Positions 27,656 through 35,161 of a stretch of 42,343 bases of DNA are shown one piece after another. Each line of letters starts with the position of its first letter. Within the stretch, counting starts at the first letter, position 1. The position numbers and the translations under genes were made by a program. Under the pieces are notes generated by a model, which did no database searches, was not told the origin of the DNA, and saw nothing but the letters and a program-made list of their open reading frames with translations. Where the stretch lies: NCBI GenBank assembly GCA_937925595.1, contig CALALQ010000413.1, positions 1-42,343 of the forward strand. Direction: 5' to 3'. Origin of the DNA: an uncultured Demequina sp. (GTDB taxonomy: Bacteria > Actinomycetota > Actinomycetes > Actinomycetales > Demequinaceae).

Positions 27656-29698
27656 ATGAGCGAAGAGTGCTGCGGGACAGACGAGCCGCGCAAGACAACC
27701 CCGGCCCGGCGGACCGAGTCGCCGCACGCCCCTGTTGAGGGCGACGCGTGCTGCGGTCCTGCCGTTAGCACGACCGAGCACGGCGAGGACCACGAGGACA
27801 ACGACGTGCGCCCGCCGTGGTGGCGTGACGTGGCGTTGCTTCCTGCCGCGCTGTCCGGGGTGTTCCTGCTGATCGGGTTCGGATTCGAGTGGATCGGTGC
27901 AGGGGTCTCTGCGCTGGTCTTCCAGTGGGTTTCGCTCCTTGCCGGTGCGTACACGTTCGCCCCCGGGGCGGTCCGCCGGCTGCTGCGCGGCCGTCTGGGC
28001 GTGGGGCTGCTGATGACAATCGCTGCCATCGGAGCAGTGCTGCTCGGACACGTCGGTGAAGCGGCGACTCTCGCGTTCCTCTTCTCACTGGCAGAAGCGC
28101 TGGAAGACCGCGCCATGGACCGGGCAAGAGAAGGCCTGCGTGCGCTCCTGTCGCTGATCCCCGACACCGTCCGCATCTCCCGACTCGCTGGCGACTTCAC
28201 AGTCCCGGCTGCCGATGTACAGCAACTCGACATCCTCGTCGTCGGGGCAGGCGAGCGTGTGGCCACCGACGGCATCGTCGTCGAAGGGCGCTCGAGTGTG
28301 GACACGTCCGCGATCACCGGAGAATCCATACCCGTCGAAGTCGGTCCCGGGGACCCTGTCGCCGCCGGATCGATCAACGGCTCCGCGACGCTGCGCATAG
28401 AGGCGACCGCCGCGGGGACCGACAACTCTCTGACGCAAATCGTGTCGCTCGTCGAACAGGCCCACGCCCGAAAGGGTGAGCGGGCGCGCCTGGCTGACCG
28501 CATCGCCAAGCCCCTGGTGCCGGCAGTCCTCGTCGCCGCCGCCCTCGTCGCACTGTTCGGCTTCGTGGTCGGAGACCCGTCGACCTGGATCGAGCGAGCC
28601 CTCGTCGTCCTCGTCGCAGCCTCTCCCTGCGCGCTGGCGATCGCAGTCCCGGTGACCGTCATCAGCGCGATCGGATCAGCATCGAAATTCGGTGTGGTCA
28701 TCAAATCGGGCGAAGCGTTCGAACAACTCGGCACGATTCGCACCGTGGCACTCGACAAGACCGGCACGCTGACACGCAACGAACCCGCCGTCGTCGACAC
28801 CCGGACCATCGCCGGTGTGGCCACGGAGCAGGTCCTGGCGTGGGCCGCAGCTCTCGAGGCGACCAGCACGCACCCGCTCGCAACTGCCATCACCGCGTCC
28901 GCGCCGAAGAACACGCCGGCGGCCGACGTGTCAGAAGTCGCGGGATCCGGAATCGAAGGCACCGTCGGAGGGCGCGCCATCAAGGTCGGCAGCGACCGCT
29001 GGCTGGACGCGGCTGAGCTGCGCGGCGACGCAGAGGAGATGGCCGCAGCCGGGATGACGGTCGTCATCGTCGAAGCTGACGGACGTGTCGCGGGCATCAT
29101 CGGCGTCCGCGACGAGCTTCGCCCCGAGGCGGCCGAGACCGTCAGGATGCTGACCGCGCAGGGCATCGACGTCGTCATGCTCACCGGTGACAACGAGCGC
29201 ACCGCGCACGCCATCGCTCGCGAGGCTGGCATCAGCGACGTCCGCGCGCAACAGCTGCCTAGCGACAAGGCCGCCGCGATCGACGCGCTTGCCGCCCGCA
29301 ACCCGACCGCGATGGTCGGCGACGGCATCAACGACGCGCCCGCCCTCGCAACAGCCACGGTCGGCATCGCCATGGGCGTGAAGGGCTCGGCCGCGGCCGT
29401 CGAATCCGCGAGCGTCGCATTCACCGGACATGACTTGCGCCTGCTCGCCGGGGCTCTCGCGCACGCACGCCGGGGCCGTCGCATCATGACCGTCAACATT
29501 GCGCTGGCCCTGGCCATCATCGTCGCGCTGTTCCCCCTTGCCCTGTTCGGCGTCCTGGGCTTGGCCGGCGTGGTCCTCGTGCACGAAGTCGCTGAAGTGG
29601 TCGTGATCCTCAACGGCATCCGCGCCGCACGGCGACCGCTCCCGCTGAATCAACTGGCACACGCCGCACCAACGCCATCGGAGATCGTACACGTCTGA
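27656..29698 (+). CDS. P1B ATPase with SPC motif, CtpG-like (Cd/Pb/Zn export)
   Basis: A 680-residue heavy-metal ATPase. The N-terminus has two short Cys clusters (EECCGTDE and DACCGPA) instead of an HMA domain. The helix-6 motif is Ser323-Pro-Cys325; the phosphorylated Asp367 lies in DKTGTLTRN; TGES, STHPLA and GDGINDAP are present. The last helix has HEVAEVVVILNGIRAAR, a variant of the HEGGT/HEGST motif of the Co/Zn group. Pairing with a CmtR whose ligands match the Cd/Pb sensor suggests Cd, Pb or Zn as substrate, parallel to M. tuberculosis CtpG. A GGAAAG site precedes the ATG. Substrate remains an inference. Confidence 0.92.
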   Translation: MSEECCGTDEPRKTTPARRTESPHAPVEGDACCGPAVSTTEHGEDHEDNDVRPPWWRDVALLPAALSGVFLLIGFGFEWIGAGVSALVFQWVSLLAGAYTFAPGAVRRLLRGRLGVGLLMTIAAIGAVLLGHVGEAATLAFLFSLAEALEDRAMDRAREGLRALLSLIPDTVRISRLAGDFTVPAADVQQLDILVVGAGERVATDGIVVEGRSSVDTSAITGESIPVEVGPGDPVAAGSINGSATLRIEATAAGTDNSLTQIVSLVEQAHARKGERARLADRIAKPLVPAVLVAAALVALFGFVVGDPSTWIERALVVLVAASPCALAIAVPVTVISAIGSASKFGVVIKSGEAFEQLGTIRTVALDKTGTLTRNEPAVVDTRTIAGVATEQVLAWAAALEATSTHPLATAITASAPKNTPAADVSEVAGSGIEGTVGGRAIKVGSDRWLDAAELRGDAEEMAAAGMTVVIVEADGRVAGIIGVRDELRPEAAETVRMLTAQGIDVVMLTGDNERTAHAIAREAGISDVRAQQLPSDKAAAIDALAARNPTAMVGDGINDAPALATATVGIAMGVKGSAAAVESASVAFTGHDLRLLAGALAHARRGRRIMTVNIALALAIIVALFPLALFGVLGLAGVVLVHEVAEVVVILNGIRAARRPLPLNQLAHAAPTPSEIVHV

Positions 29699-29747
29699 AC
29701 CTTCTCGGCCGCCCGGCGTCCAAAATCTTGCCCACTCGGAGACTGTC

Positions 29748-30401
29748 ATGAAGACCCCCGTCAGAGCGACCCTCATCGCTGGCGCCGTCGTTATCGTCGT
29801 GCCCGTCGTGGTGCTGATCCTCGCGATGACGAACAAGCCTGATGCGCCCACGCCCGCAGAGACCGAGGGCGCACTGCCAGGCACCCGCGTCAACTCACAC
29901 GTCCTCGATGACGCAGGCCCCGATGCCCCCACGTTGGTGGAGTTCCTTGATTTCGAATGCGAGGTCTGCGGGGCGTTCTACCCCGTGATCGAGCAGATCC
30001 GGGAAGACTACGACGGCGAGATCAACTACGTCATCCGCTACTTCCCGCTCCCCGGCCACCACAACTCCATGAACGCCGCTCTCGCAGCCGAAGCCGCCGC
30101 ACAGCAGGGCCAGCTGGAGCCCATGTACCACCTGTTCGAGACCCAGTCGCAGTGGGGTGAACAGCAGGTATCCCTGGCACCTCTGTTCCGGGACTTCGCC
30201 CAGGAGCTCGGACTGGAGATGAAGCAGTACGACGCGGCGATCGCCGACCCCGCAACCCAAGCACGCGTGGAAGACGACTTCAACGACGGCCGTCTAATGA
30301 ACGTCACCGGCACGCCCACCTTCTTTCTCGACGGAGAGAAGCTAGAGCTCTCGCAGCCAGCAGATCTGACCGACGCCATCGACTCGGCGATCGGCCGATA
30401 G
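29748..30401 (+). CDS. DsbA-family membrane-anchored thiol oxidoreductase (copy 1)
   Basis: A 217-residue protein with one N-terminal membrane anchor (about residues 8-27) and an external thioredoxin-fold domain. Its active site is Cys71-Glu-Val-Cys74 (FECEVCGAFYPVIEQI), and the cis-Pro loop is TGTPTFFLDGEKLEL. Such proteins form or isomerise disulfides outside the membrane. It follows the CtpG-like ATPase by 49 bases and is probably in the cmtR operon. A paralogue at 36839-37495 has the same anchor, the same Cys positions and long identical stretches, so the two arose by duplication. The link to metal efflux may be repair of metal-damaged thiols. Confidence 0.9.
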   Translation: MKTPVRATLIAGAVVIVVPVVVLILAMTNKPDAPTPAETEGALPGTRVNSHVLDDAGPDAPTLVEFLDFECEVCGAFYPVIEQIREDYDGEINYVIRYFPLPGHHNSMNAALAAEAAAQQGQLEPMYHLFETQSQWGEQQVSLAPLFRDFAQELGLEMKQYDAAIADPATQARVEDDFNDGRLMNVTGTPTFFLDGEKLELSQPADLTDAIDSAIGR

Positions 30402-30754
30402 CGCGGTAGTGCTCGACTCAACCGATGGTCGGACGCTTCGTGCAGGTCGTGCGCGAACCAGCCGGGACAGACCGTCGCGAGGACCGCGAGTCACGACGCG
30501 TGGAGGTGAAGGGAATCATCGAGAACCGGAGCGCGCTGACCCTGGTCAATGTGATCATCGGCAGTACGAAACAGGCGAAGGATGGCTCACGGTCGTACCC
30601 GCGTCATGTACCACCTAGCACAGAAGTCGCGCTTGGCCTCGCGGCGTGCATCCGGTACGGCATGGTCCCACCTCGGATCTGCTCGTTGGCTGATCCTTTC
30701 CGGCGGGAACCGTGCCGCTGTGCGCGGGTGAGACATCGCGACGCTGCACCGTCA
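30402..30754. other. Intergenic stretch without a convincing gene
   Basis: About 350 bases between the dsbA-like gene and the 3' end of the divergent arsR-type gene. Plus-strand frames run through it into the antisense of arsR, but they lack ribosome sites and family motifs. A fragment reading VKGIIENRSALTLVNVIIG has a protein-like look and may be a decayed gene. No clear terminator seen. Confidence 0.4.
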
Positions 30755-31069
30755 TCAAGCGTGCGGTACGTGTCCGAGATGGCGGATTGCCTCCTCCAGA
30801 AGGTCGCTGACATGGTCGTCGAACAACGAGTAGTAAACGTGTCGGCCACGGCGACGACCCTTGACCAGGCTCAGATGGCGCAGCAGCCGTAGATGATTGG
30901 AAACCGTAGCCTGCCCCGCGTCCAGTTCCTGGCACAGTTCGGTCACCGTGCTCGGTTCCAGGCGCACCGCACTGAGGATTCGAAGCCGCACCGGCGACGC
31001 TAGACCCTGCATGATGCCAGCGAGCCTCTCGGCCTCCCCCAACGACAAGAGGCCGCGGTCGGCGCTCAT
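30755..31069 (-). CDS. ArsR/SmtB-family sensor with CzrA-type alpha-5 site (Zn/Co)
   Basis: A 104-residue winged-helix repressor, divergent from the P1B-4 ATPase gene. The C-terminal helix reads FDDHVSDLLEEAIRHLGH, giving Asp84, His86, His97 and His100, the same residues and numbers as the zinc site of S. aureus CzrA. The recognition helix is AGQATVSNHLRLLRHLSLV. There is no cysteine metal site apart from a single Cys46, so this sensor should answer to Zn, Co or Ni rather than Cd/Pb, complementing the CmtR upstream. Extra His103 near the end resembles Ni/Co sensors such as NmtR. Confidence 0.9.
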   Translation of the reverse strand: MSADRGLLSLGEAERLAGIMQGLASPVRLRILSAVRLEPSTVTELCQELDAGQATVSNHLRLLRHLSLVKGRRRGRHVYYSLFDDHVSDLLEEAIRHLGHVPHA

Positions 31070-31145
31070 CGGGGACCGTATCGACGTCGATAATCATTCA
31101 CAACAACAAAATATCATGATCTTGTGATGTATGTTGACATCATGA
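31070..31145. promoter_or_regulatory. Divergent promoter/operator region of the CzrA-like sensor and P1B-4 ATPase
   Basis: An AT-rich gap holds two nested inverted repeats: TGATGT-ATGTTG-ACATCA (31125-31142), and TCATGAT (31114-31120) paired with ATCATGA (31139-31145). TATCAT at 31112-31117 is a likely -10, again six bases before the GTG at 31124. Repressor binding here would cover the ATPase start region. Confidence 0.55.
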
Positions 31146-33166
31146 GTGAATCGAAAACCGCCAGCTCTCCGACCGACCAGCAGGCGGAAGCTCACGGGTC
31201 GGGTCGTTGGGAACTGTGGTTCGCCATCGCGGCGGGGGTGACTTACGGCGGCGGACTGGCCGCCGAGTATGTGCTGCGACTGCCCACCGTGGGGTGGCCG
31301 CTGGCATTCTTTGTCGCCACCTATTTCTTTGGCGGGTTCTTCACCGTCCGTAGCGCCGTGTCGTCGACTCTCCGCGGCAGGTTTGAGGTCGATTTCCTGA
31401 TGCTGGTCGCGGCCGCAGGCGCCGCCCTCATCGGCAGATGGGCGGAAGGGGCAGTGCTACTGTTCCTGTTCAGCCTCGGTCACGCGCTCGAGGAGTACGC
31501 GCTCAGCCGTGCGTCCAGGTCGATTGAAGGGCTCGCTGCGCTCGCCCCGCGGCACGCCTTGGTGCGTCGTGGTGACGGCACGGTGGAGATCCCGGTGGAC
31601 GAGCTCACCAAAGGCGACGTCGTCGTGATTCGGCCGAACTCCCGGATCCCGTCGGACGGCTTCATCATCTCCGGTGCGTCCGCCGTTGATCAATCTGCGG
31701 TGACAGGCGAATCCATCCCTGTGGAGAAGGAGCCCGTCGCCGACGTCGCCAAAGCGGCGCGGACGGCGGACACCCTCCCTCCCGCTAACCGCGTCTTCGC
31801 CGGCACGGTCAACGGGTCGGGCGCGCTGGAAATTCAGGTCACGGCCACGGCCGCGGACTCCACTCTGAGCAAAGTTGTCGAACTCGTTCGCGCTGCCGAC
31901 CATGCCGCATCACCGACGCAGCAGTTCATCGACCGATTCCAGCGTTGGTATGTGCCGGCCGTGATCGTCGCGGTGATCGCGACACTTCTCGTGGCGTTGT
32001 TCGCGTTCAACCAGTCTTTCCCAGATGCGTTCTACCTCGCCATGACAGTCCTCGTAGCCGCAAGTCCGTGCGCCCTGGCGATCGCTACCCCCGCCGCCGT
32101 CCTGGCAGGAGTCGCCCGCGCCGCTCGGGCGGGTGTCCTCGTCAAGGGCGGCGCGCCGCTGGAGACCCTGGGGAAGGTCCGGGCAATGGCGTTCGACAAG
32201 ACCGGCACACTGACCTGGGGAGCACCGCGAGTGGTCACTGTTGTCCCGGCTAGCGGAGCTTCCGGGGCGCTGCTTCCGACGCTTGTCGCCGTCGAGTCCC
32301 TGAGCGACCACCCGCTTGCGACCGCGATCGTTCGTGACCTCTCTCCCCAAGTCCCCGAATCCGAGCGTCTTGAAGCCGCCGACATCACCGCCGTGGTCGG
32401 ACGCGGTCTGCGTGCCACGATCGCGGGCGAGCTGGTGGAAGTGGGCAACCTCCGCATGTTCGAGGAGCAGGATGCGCGACTCCCCGCCGCACTTTCGGCG
32501 GCATACGATACGGCCCGCGATGCCGGTCAGACTCTCATGATCGTGCGCCGGAACAACCAGTTCCTCGGCATCGTGGGAGTGATGGATGCATCGCGGTCGG
32601 AGTCCGCGCAGGTCCTCGCCGCCCTCCGGTCGGCCAACGTCGGACAACTCATCATGATCTCTGGAGACAACCAGCGCGTCGCCGACGCCGTCGGACGGGA
32701 AGTGGGGGTGGACACGGCCCTTGGGGACTTGCTGCCCGAGGATAAGGTCGCTCAGATCACTCGTCTCGCCGAAACGCACCGGCCCATCGCGATGGTGGGC
32801 GACGGGGTCAACGATGCGCCCGCAATGGCCCGCGCCGACATAGGGATCGCCATGGGGGCAGCCGGCTCGACGGTGGCACTCGAAACCTGCGACATCGCCT
32901 TGATGAGCGATGACCTAGGACGTGTCCCGTTCACCGTCCGGCTAAGCCGCGCGACCAGTCGCATCATCCGACAGAACCTGATCGCAAGCCTGGCGGTCGT
33001 CGCGTTTCTGATCATCGCGACTTTCCTCGGACTCAACATCGGCGCTGTCGTCCTGATCCACGAAGGTTCCACGCTTATTGTCATCGCCAACGCCCTCCGC
33101 CTGCTCAACTTTGAACGCGGCAAGGAGCACAACGGCATCGGGCATGAGGACCGGCCAGCTCACTGA
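31124..33166 (+). CDS. P1B-4 metal ATPase (SPC/HEGST; Co/Zn/Fe type)
   Basis: A 680-residue heavy-metal ATPase without N-terminal metal domains. From the GTG at 31124 the helix-6 motif is Ser314-Pro-Cys316, the phosphorylated Asp358 lies in DKTGTLTWG, and TGES, SDHPLA and GDGVNDAP are present. The last helix carries HEGSTLIVIANALRL, the HEGGT-like signature of the P1B-4 group that moves Co, Zn or Fe. Starts at 31127 or 31142 (MSESKTASS) are also possible; the GTG is favoured only by promoter spacing. The divergent CzrA-like sensor fits Zn or Co as inducing metal. It differs from the CtpG-like pump in metal motif and loops, so this is not a recent copy. Confidence 0.93.
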   Translation: MMYVDIMSESKTASSPTDQQAEAHGSGRWELWFAIAAGVTYGGGLAAEYVLRLPTVGWPLAFFVATYFFGGFFTVRSAVSSTLRGRFEVDFLMLVAAAGAALIGRWAEGAVLLFLFSLGHALEEYALSRASRSIEGLAALAPRHALVRRGDGTVEIPVDELTKGDVVVIRPNSRIPSDGFIISGASAVDQSAVTGESIPVEKEPVADVAKAARTADTLPPANRVFAGTVNGSGALEIQVTATAADSTLSKVVELVRAADHAASPTQQFIDRFQRWYVPAVIVAVIATLLVALFAFNQSFPDAFYLAMTVLVAASPCALAIATPAAVLAGVARAARAGVLVKGGAPLETLGKVRAMAFDKTGTLTWGAPRVVTVVPASGASGALLPTLVAVESLSDHPLATAIVRDLSPQVPESERLEAADITAVVGRGLRATIAGELVEVGNLRMFEEQDARLPAALSAAYDTARDAGQTLMIVRRNNQFLGIVGVMDASRSESAQVLAALRSANVGQLIMISGDNQRVADAVGREVGVDTALGDLLPEDKVAQITRLAETHRPIAMVGDGVNDAPAMARADIGIAMGAAGSTVALETCDIALMSDDLGRVPFTVRLSRATSRIIRQNLIASLAVVAFLIIATFLGLNIGAVVLIHEGSTLIVIANALRLLNFERGKEHNGIGHEDRPAH

Positions 33167-33287
33167 CGGGCACGCGGCAACCACGGTGACCACTGGGGCC
33201 CGGACGCAGATGCTCGGCTCACGTGCGCCTGCGTCCGCAGGGCTCCGAATCCTGCCGTTCACAGGGAGGCAGGGTAGATTTCCTTGC

Positions 33288-33719
33288 ATGAGTCTCGTGC
33301 CGGCGTCGGGTCGTACCGCGATGTTCGCCGACCAGTGGCTCATCGCGAAGGTCGTCACCAGCCTGATGCTTGCGTTCTTGCTGATGCTCGGTGCCGCCGG
33401 TGCCGGGCATGACACGTCCGCAGCGGCTGGTGGGGCCGTTTCCGCTTCAGCCCTCGCCAGCGACGACGCCACCGACGGCGAACAGATCACGGTCACCGCG
33501 GCCATCGCATCTTCGGCCGGGGAGATCACCACGTTGATTTGCGCTCTTGGGCTCTTCTGCGGACTGCTTGGCTTGCTCGTCATGCGTGGACTTCGCGTCA
33601 CCCGCCCCCGCGCCGCCGTCGCGGTCACTGCCCTCCGCCGTCTGGCGCCGTCGACGCCGACGGGCCGTTCGCTGCCTCCCGCTCCGTCTCTCGCTGCACT
33701 CTGCATCTCCAGGACCTGA
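33288..33719 (+). CDS. DUF6153-like membrane protein (copy 3, divergent)
   Basis: A 143-residue protein with two hydrophobic segments (LIAKVVTSLMLAFLLMLGAAGAG and TLICALGLFCGLLGLLVMRGL) and the C-terminus PSLAALCISRT. The layout matches copies 1 and 2, but the linker lacks their Cys pair and the second segment has gained cysteines. No ribosome site stands at normal distance from the ATG; instead TAGATT lies seven bases upstream, suggesting a leaderless message. The open frame extends further 5' into the ATPase end, which I do not use. It sits between the P1B-4 ATPase and TlpA genes. Function unknown. Confidence 0.68.
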   Translation: MSLVPASGRTAMFADQWLIAKVVTSLMLAFLLMLGAAGAGHDTSAAAGGAVSASALASDDATDGEQITVTAAIASSAGEITTLICALGLFCGLLGLLVMRGLRVTRPRAAVAVTALRRLAPSTPTGRSLPPAPSLAALCISRT

Positions 33720-33800
33720 CGCGGGTTGCGCGTTGCAAGCTGGCCTGCCGCCATCTCGCGCCGCACCCGCGCCCCTGTCCGCTGATACCTGGAGAACTTC

Positions 33801-34427
33801 GTGCCCCGCCCGTCTTCCGGCGCGCCAACGCGCCGTCCATACGTTTACCTTGCCGCCGTCTCCGTCGCCGCGCTTGCCCTCACCGGATGTAGCGCCGGTG
33901 GCGACGACCTGACGGCCGCGTACCGCCCATCCTCGACCGACAACGTCGTGTCCGTCGATGGCCGAATCGTCGAGATCGCGGAGTCAGACCGCGGAGCACC
34001 CGTCGAGTTCACTGGTCGGAGTGAGCATGGGGCGGTCATCAACAGTGCCGACTACACGGGCCGCGTCTACGTCGTCAACTTCTGGTACGCCGCATGCGGT
34101 CCCTGCCGCGTTGAAGCCCCCCTGCTGGAAGAGGTCTGGCAGGAATACGAGGGTGACGGGGTCGGATTCGTCGGCGTGAACATCTATGACCAGCCCGCCA
34201 CCGCGATCTCATTCGCCCAGCAGTACAAGATCACCTACCCGAGCGTCATCGATGTCGACGACGGTGCCGTGAAACTCGCCTTCGCGTCCTCCACCCCTAT
34301 TCAGGCCACTCCGACCACCCTCGTCATGGACCGGCAGGGAAGGGTCGCCGCTCGCATCATCGGGCAACTCCCGTCCGCGTCCATCCTGTCCACGCTGGTC
34401 GACAGCGTCCTCGCGGAGCAGCCGTGA
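33801..34427 (+). CDS. TlpA/ResA-family disulfide reductase, lipoprotein
   Basis: A 208-residue thioredoxin-fold protein anchored by a lipobox (ALTGC, Cys30). The active site is Cys99-Gly-Pro-Cys102 in NFWYAACGPCRVEAP, and the cis-Pro loop is ATPTTLVMDRQGRV. TlpA/ResA proteins reduce disulfides in apocytochrome c or other exported proteins, using electrons from CcdA. The GTG start follows GGAGAA and its end overlaps the ccdA start (GTGA). Together with CcdA and ResB it forms a complete System II-type module, but no c-type cytochrome or heme-lyase-like ResC gene is seen here. Confidence 0.92.
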   Translation: MPRPSSGAPTRRPYVYLAAVSVAALALTGCSAGGDDLTAAYRPSSTDNVVSVDGRIVEIAESDRGAPVEFTGRSEHGAVINSADYTGRVYVVNFWYAACGPCRVEAPLLEEVWQEYEGDGVGFVGVNIYDQPATAISFAQQYKITYPSVIDVDDGAVKLAFASSTPIQATPTTLVMDRQGRVAARIIGQLPSASILSTLVDSVLAEQP

Positions 34428-35161
34428 CCCCTGAACTCGTCGTGTTCGACGGCGCCCTGTGGCTCGCCGTGCTGATCGCGGTGCTGGCGGGACTCATCTC
34501 GTTCGTCTCACCCTGCGTGCTTCCGCTGGTGCCGGGATACCTTGGATACCTCGGCTCAACCACCAGCACCGACTCCCGCGTCTCGCGCTCCCGCCTGCTG
34601 TTGGGCGTCCTCCTGTTCATCGCCGGGTTCACGCTCGTGTTCATGACGGTCACGGTCCTTGGCGGGGCCCTGGGGCGCTTCTTCCTGGAGTACGCGGACG
34701 TTCTCACGCGGGCATTGGGTGTCCTCGTCATCCTGCTCGGGCTGGTCTTCATTGGGATGTTCCCCCGCGCTCAACGCACGTTCCGTCTACGAACAACCAA
34801 TCGCGCAGGGCTCTGGAGCGCGCCCCTCTTGGGGGTGGCGTTGGGCATCGGGTGGACCCCCTGCATCGGTCCGACCCTGGCCGCCATCATGTCCGTCTCC
34901 TGGAATCTTGGCGACCCGGGGCGTGCGGCAATCCTGGGACTGGCATACTCCCTCGGACTGGGACTGCCGTTCATCCTTCTCGCACTGGGACTGGGATGGG
35001 CGGTGCGGTCGGTGGAGGCGCTAAGACGCAGAATCCGCGTTGTCAACATCATCGGGGGCGCCACACTCGTCCTGCTGGGCGCGCTGATGGTCACCGGCGT
35101 GTGGGGACGACTCATGTCGCTCTTGCAGGGGGTGATGCTCAGTGTCACCCTCCCTCTCTGA
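34424..35161 (+). CDS. ccdA: CcdA-type thiol-disulfide transporter
   Basis: A 245-residue membrane protein with six predicted spans. The two redox cysteines are Cys31 (SFVSPCVLPLVPGYLG) and Cys147 (GIGWTPCIGPTLAAI), in the family's inverted-repeat positions. It passes electrons from cytoplasmic thioredoxin to the external TlpA encoded just upstream. The GTG start overlaps tlpA (GTGA) and its end overlaps resB by 20 bases. A second, truncated copy of its C-terminal half lies at 22858-23262. Confidence 0.94.
   Translation: MTPELVVFDGALWLAVLIAVLAGLISFVSPCVLPLVPGYLGYLGSTTSTDSRVSRSRLLLGVLLFIAGFTLVFMTVTVLGGALGRFFLEYADVLTRALGVLVILLGLVFIGMFPRAQRTFRLRTTNRAGLWSAPLLGVALGIGWTPCIGPTLAAIMSVSWNLGDPGRAAILGLAYSLGLGLPFILLALGLGWAVRSVEALRRRIRVVNIIGGATLVLLGALMVTGVWGRLMSLLQGVMLSVTLPL

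Noticed and set aside
27541..29619. A 692-codon minus-strand frame opposite the CtpG-like ATPase
   Set aside because: Ser/Ala/Thr-rich shadow of the ATPase; no motif.
30425..30892. A 155-codon plus-strand frame between dsbA and the ArsR-type gene
   Set aside because: Its second half is the antisense of the ArsR-type gene, and the first half has no ribosome site or known motif.
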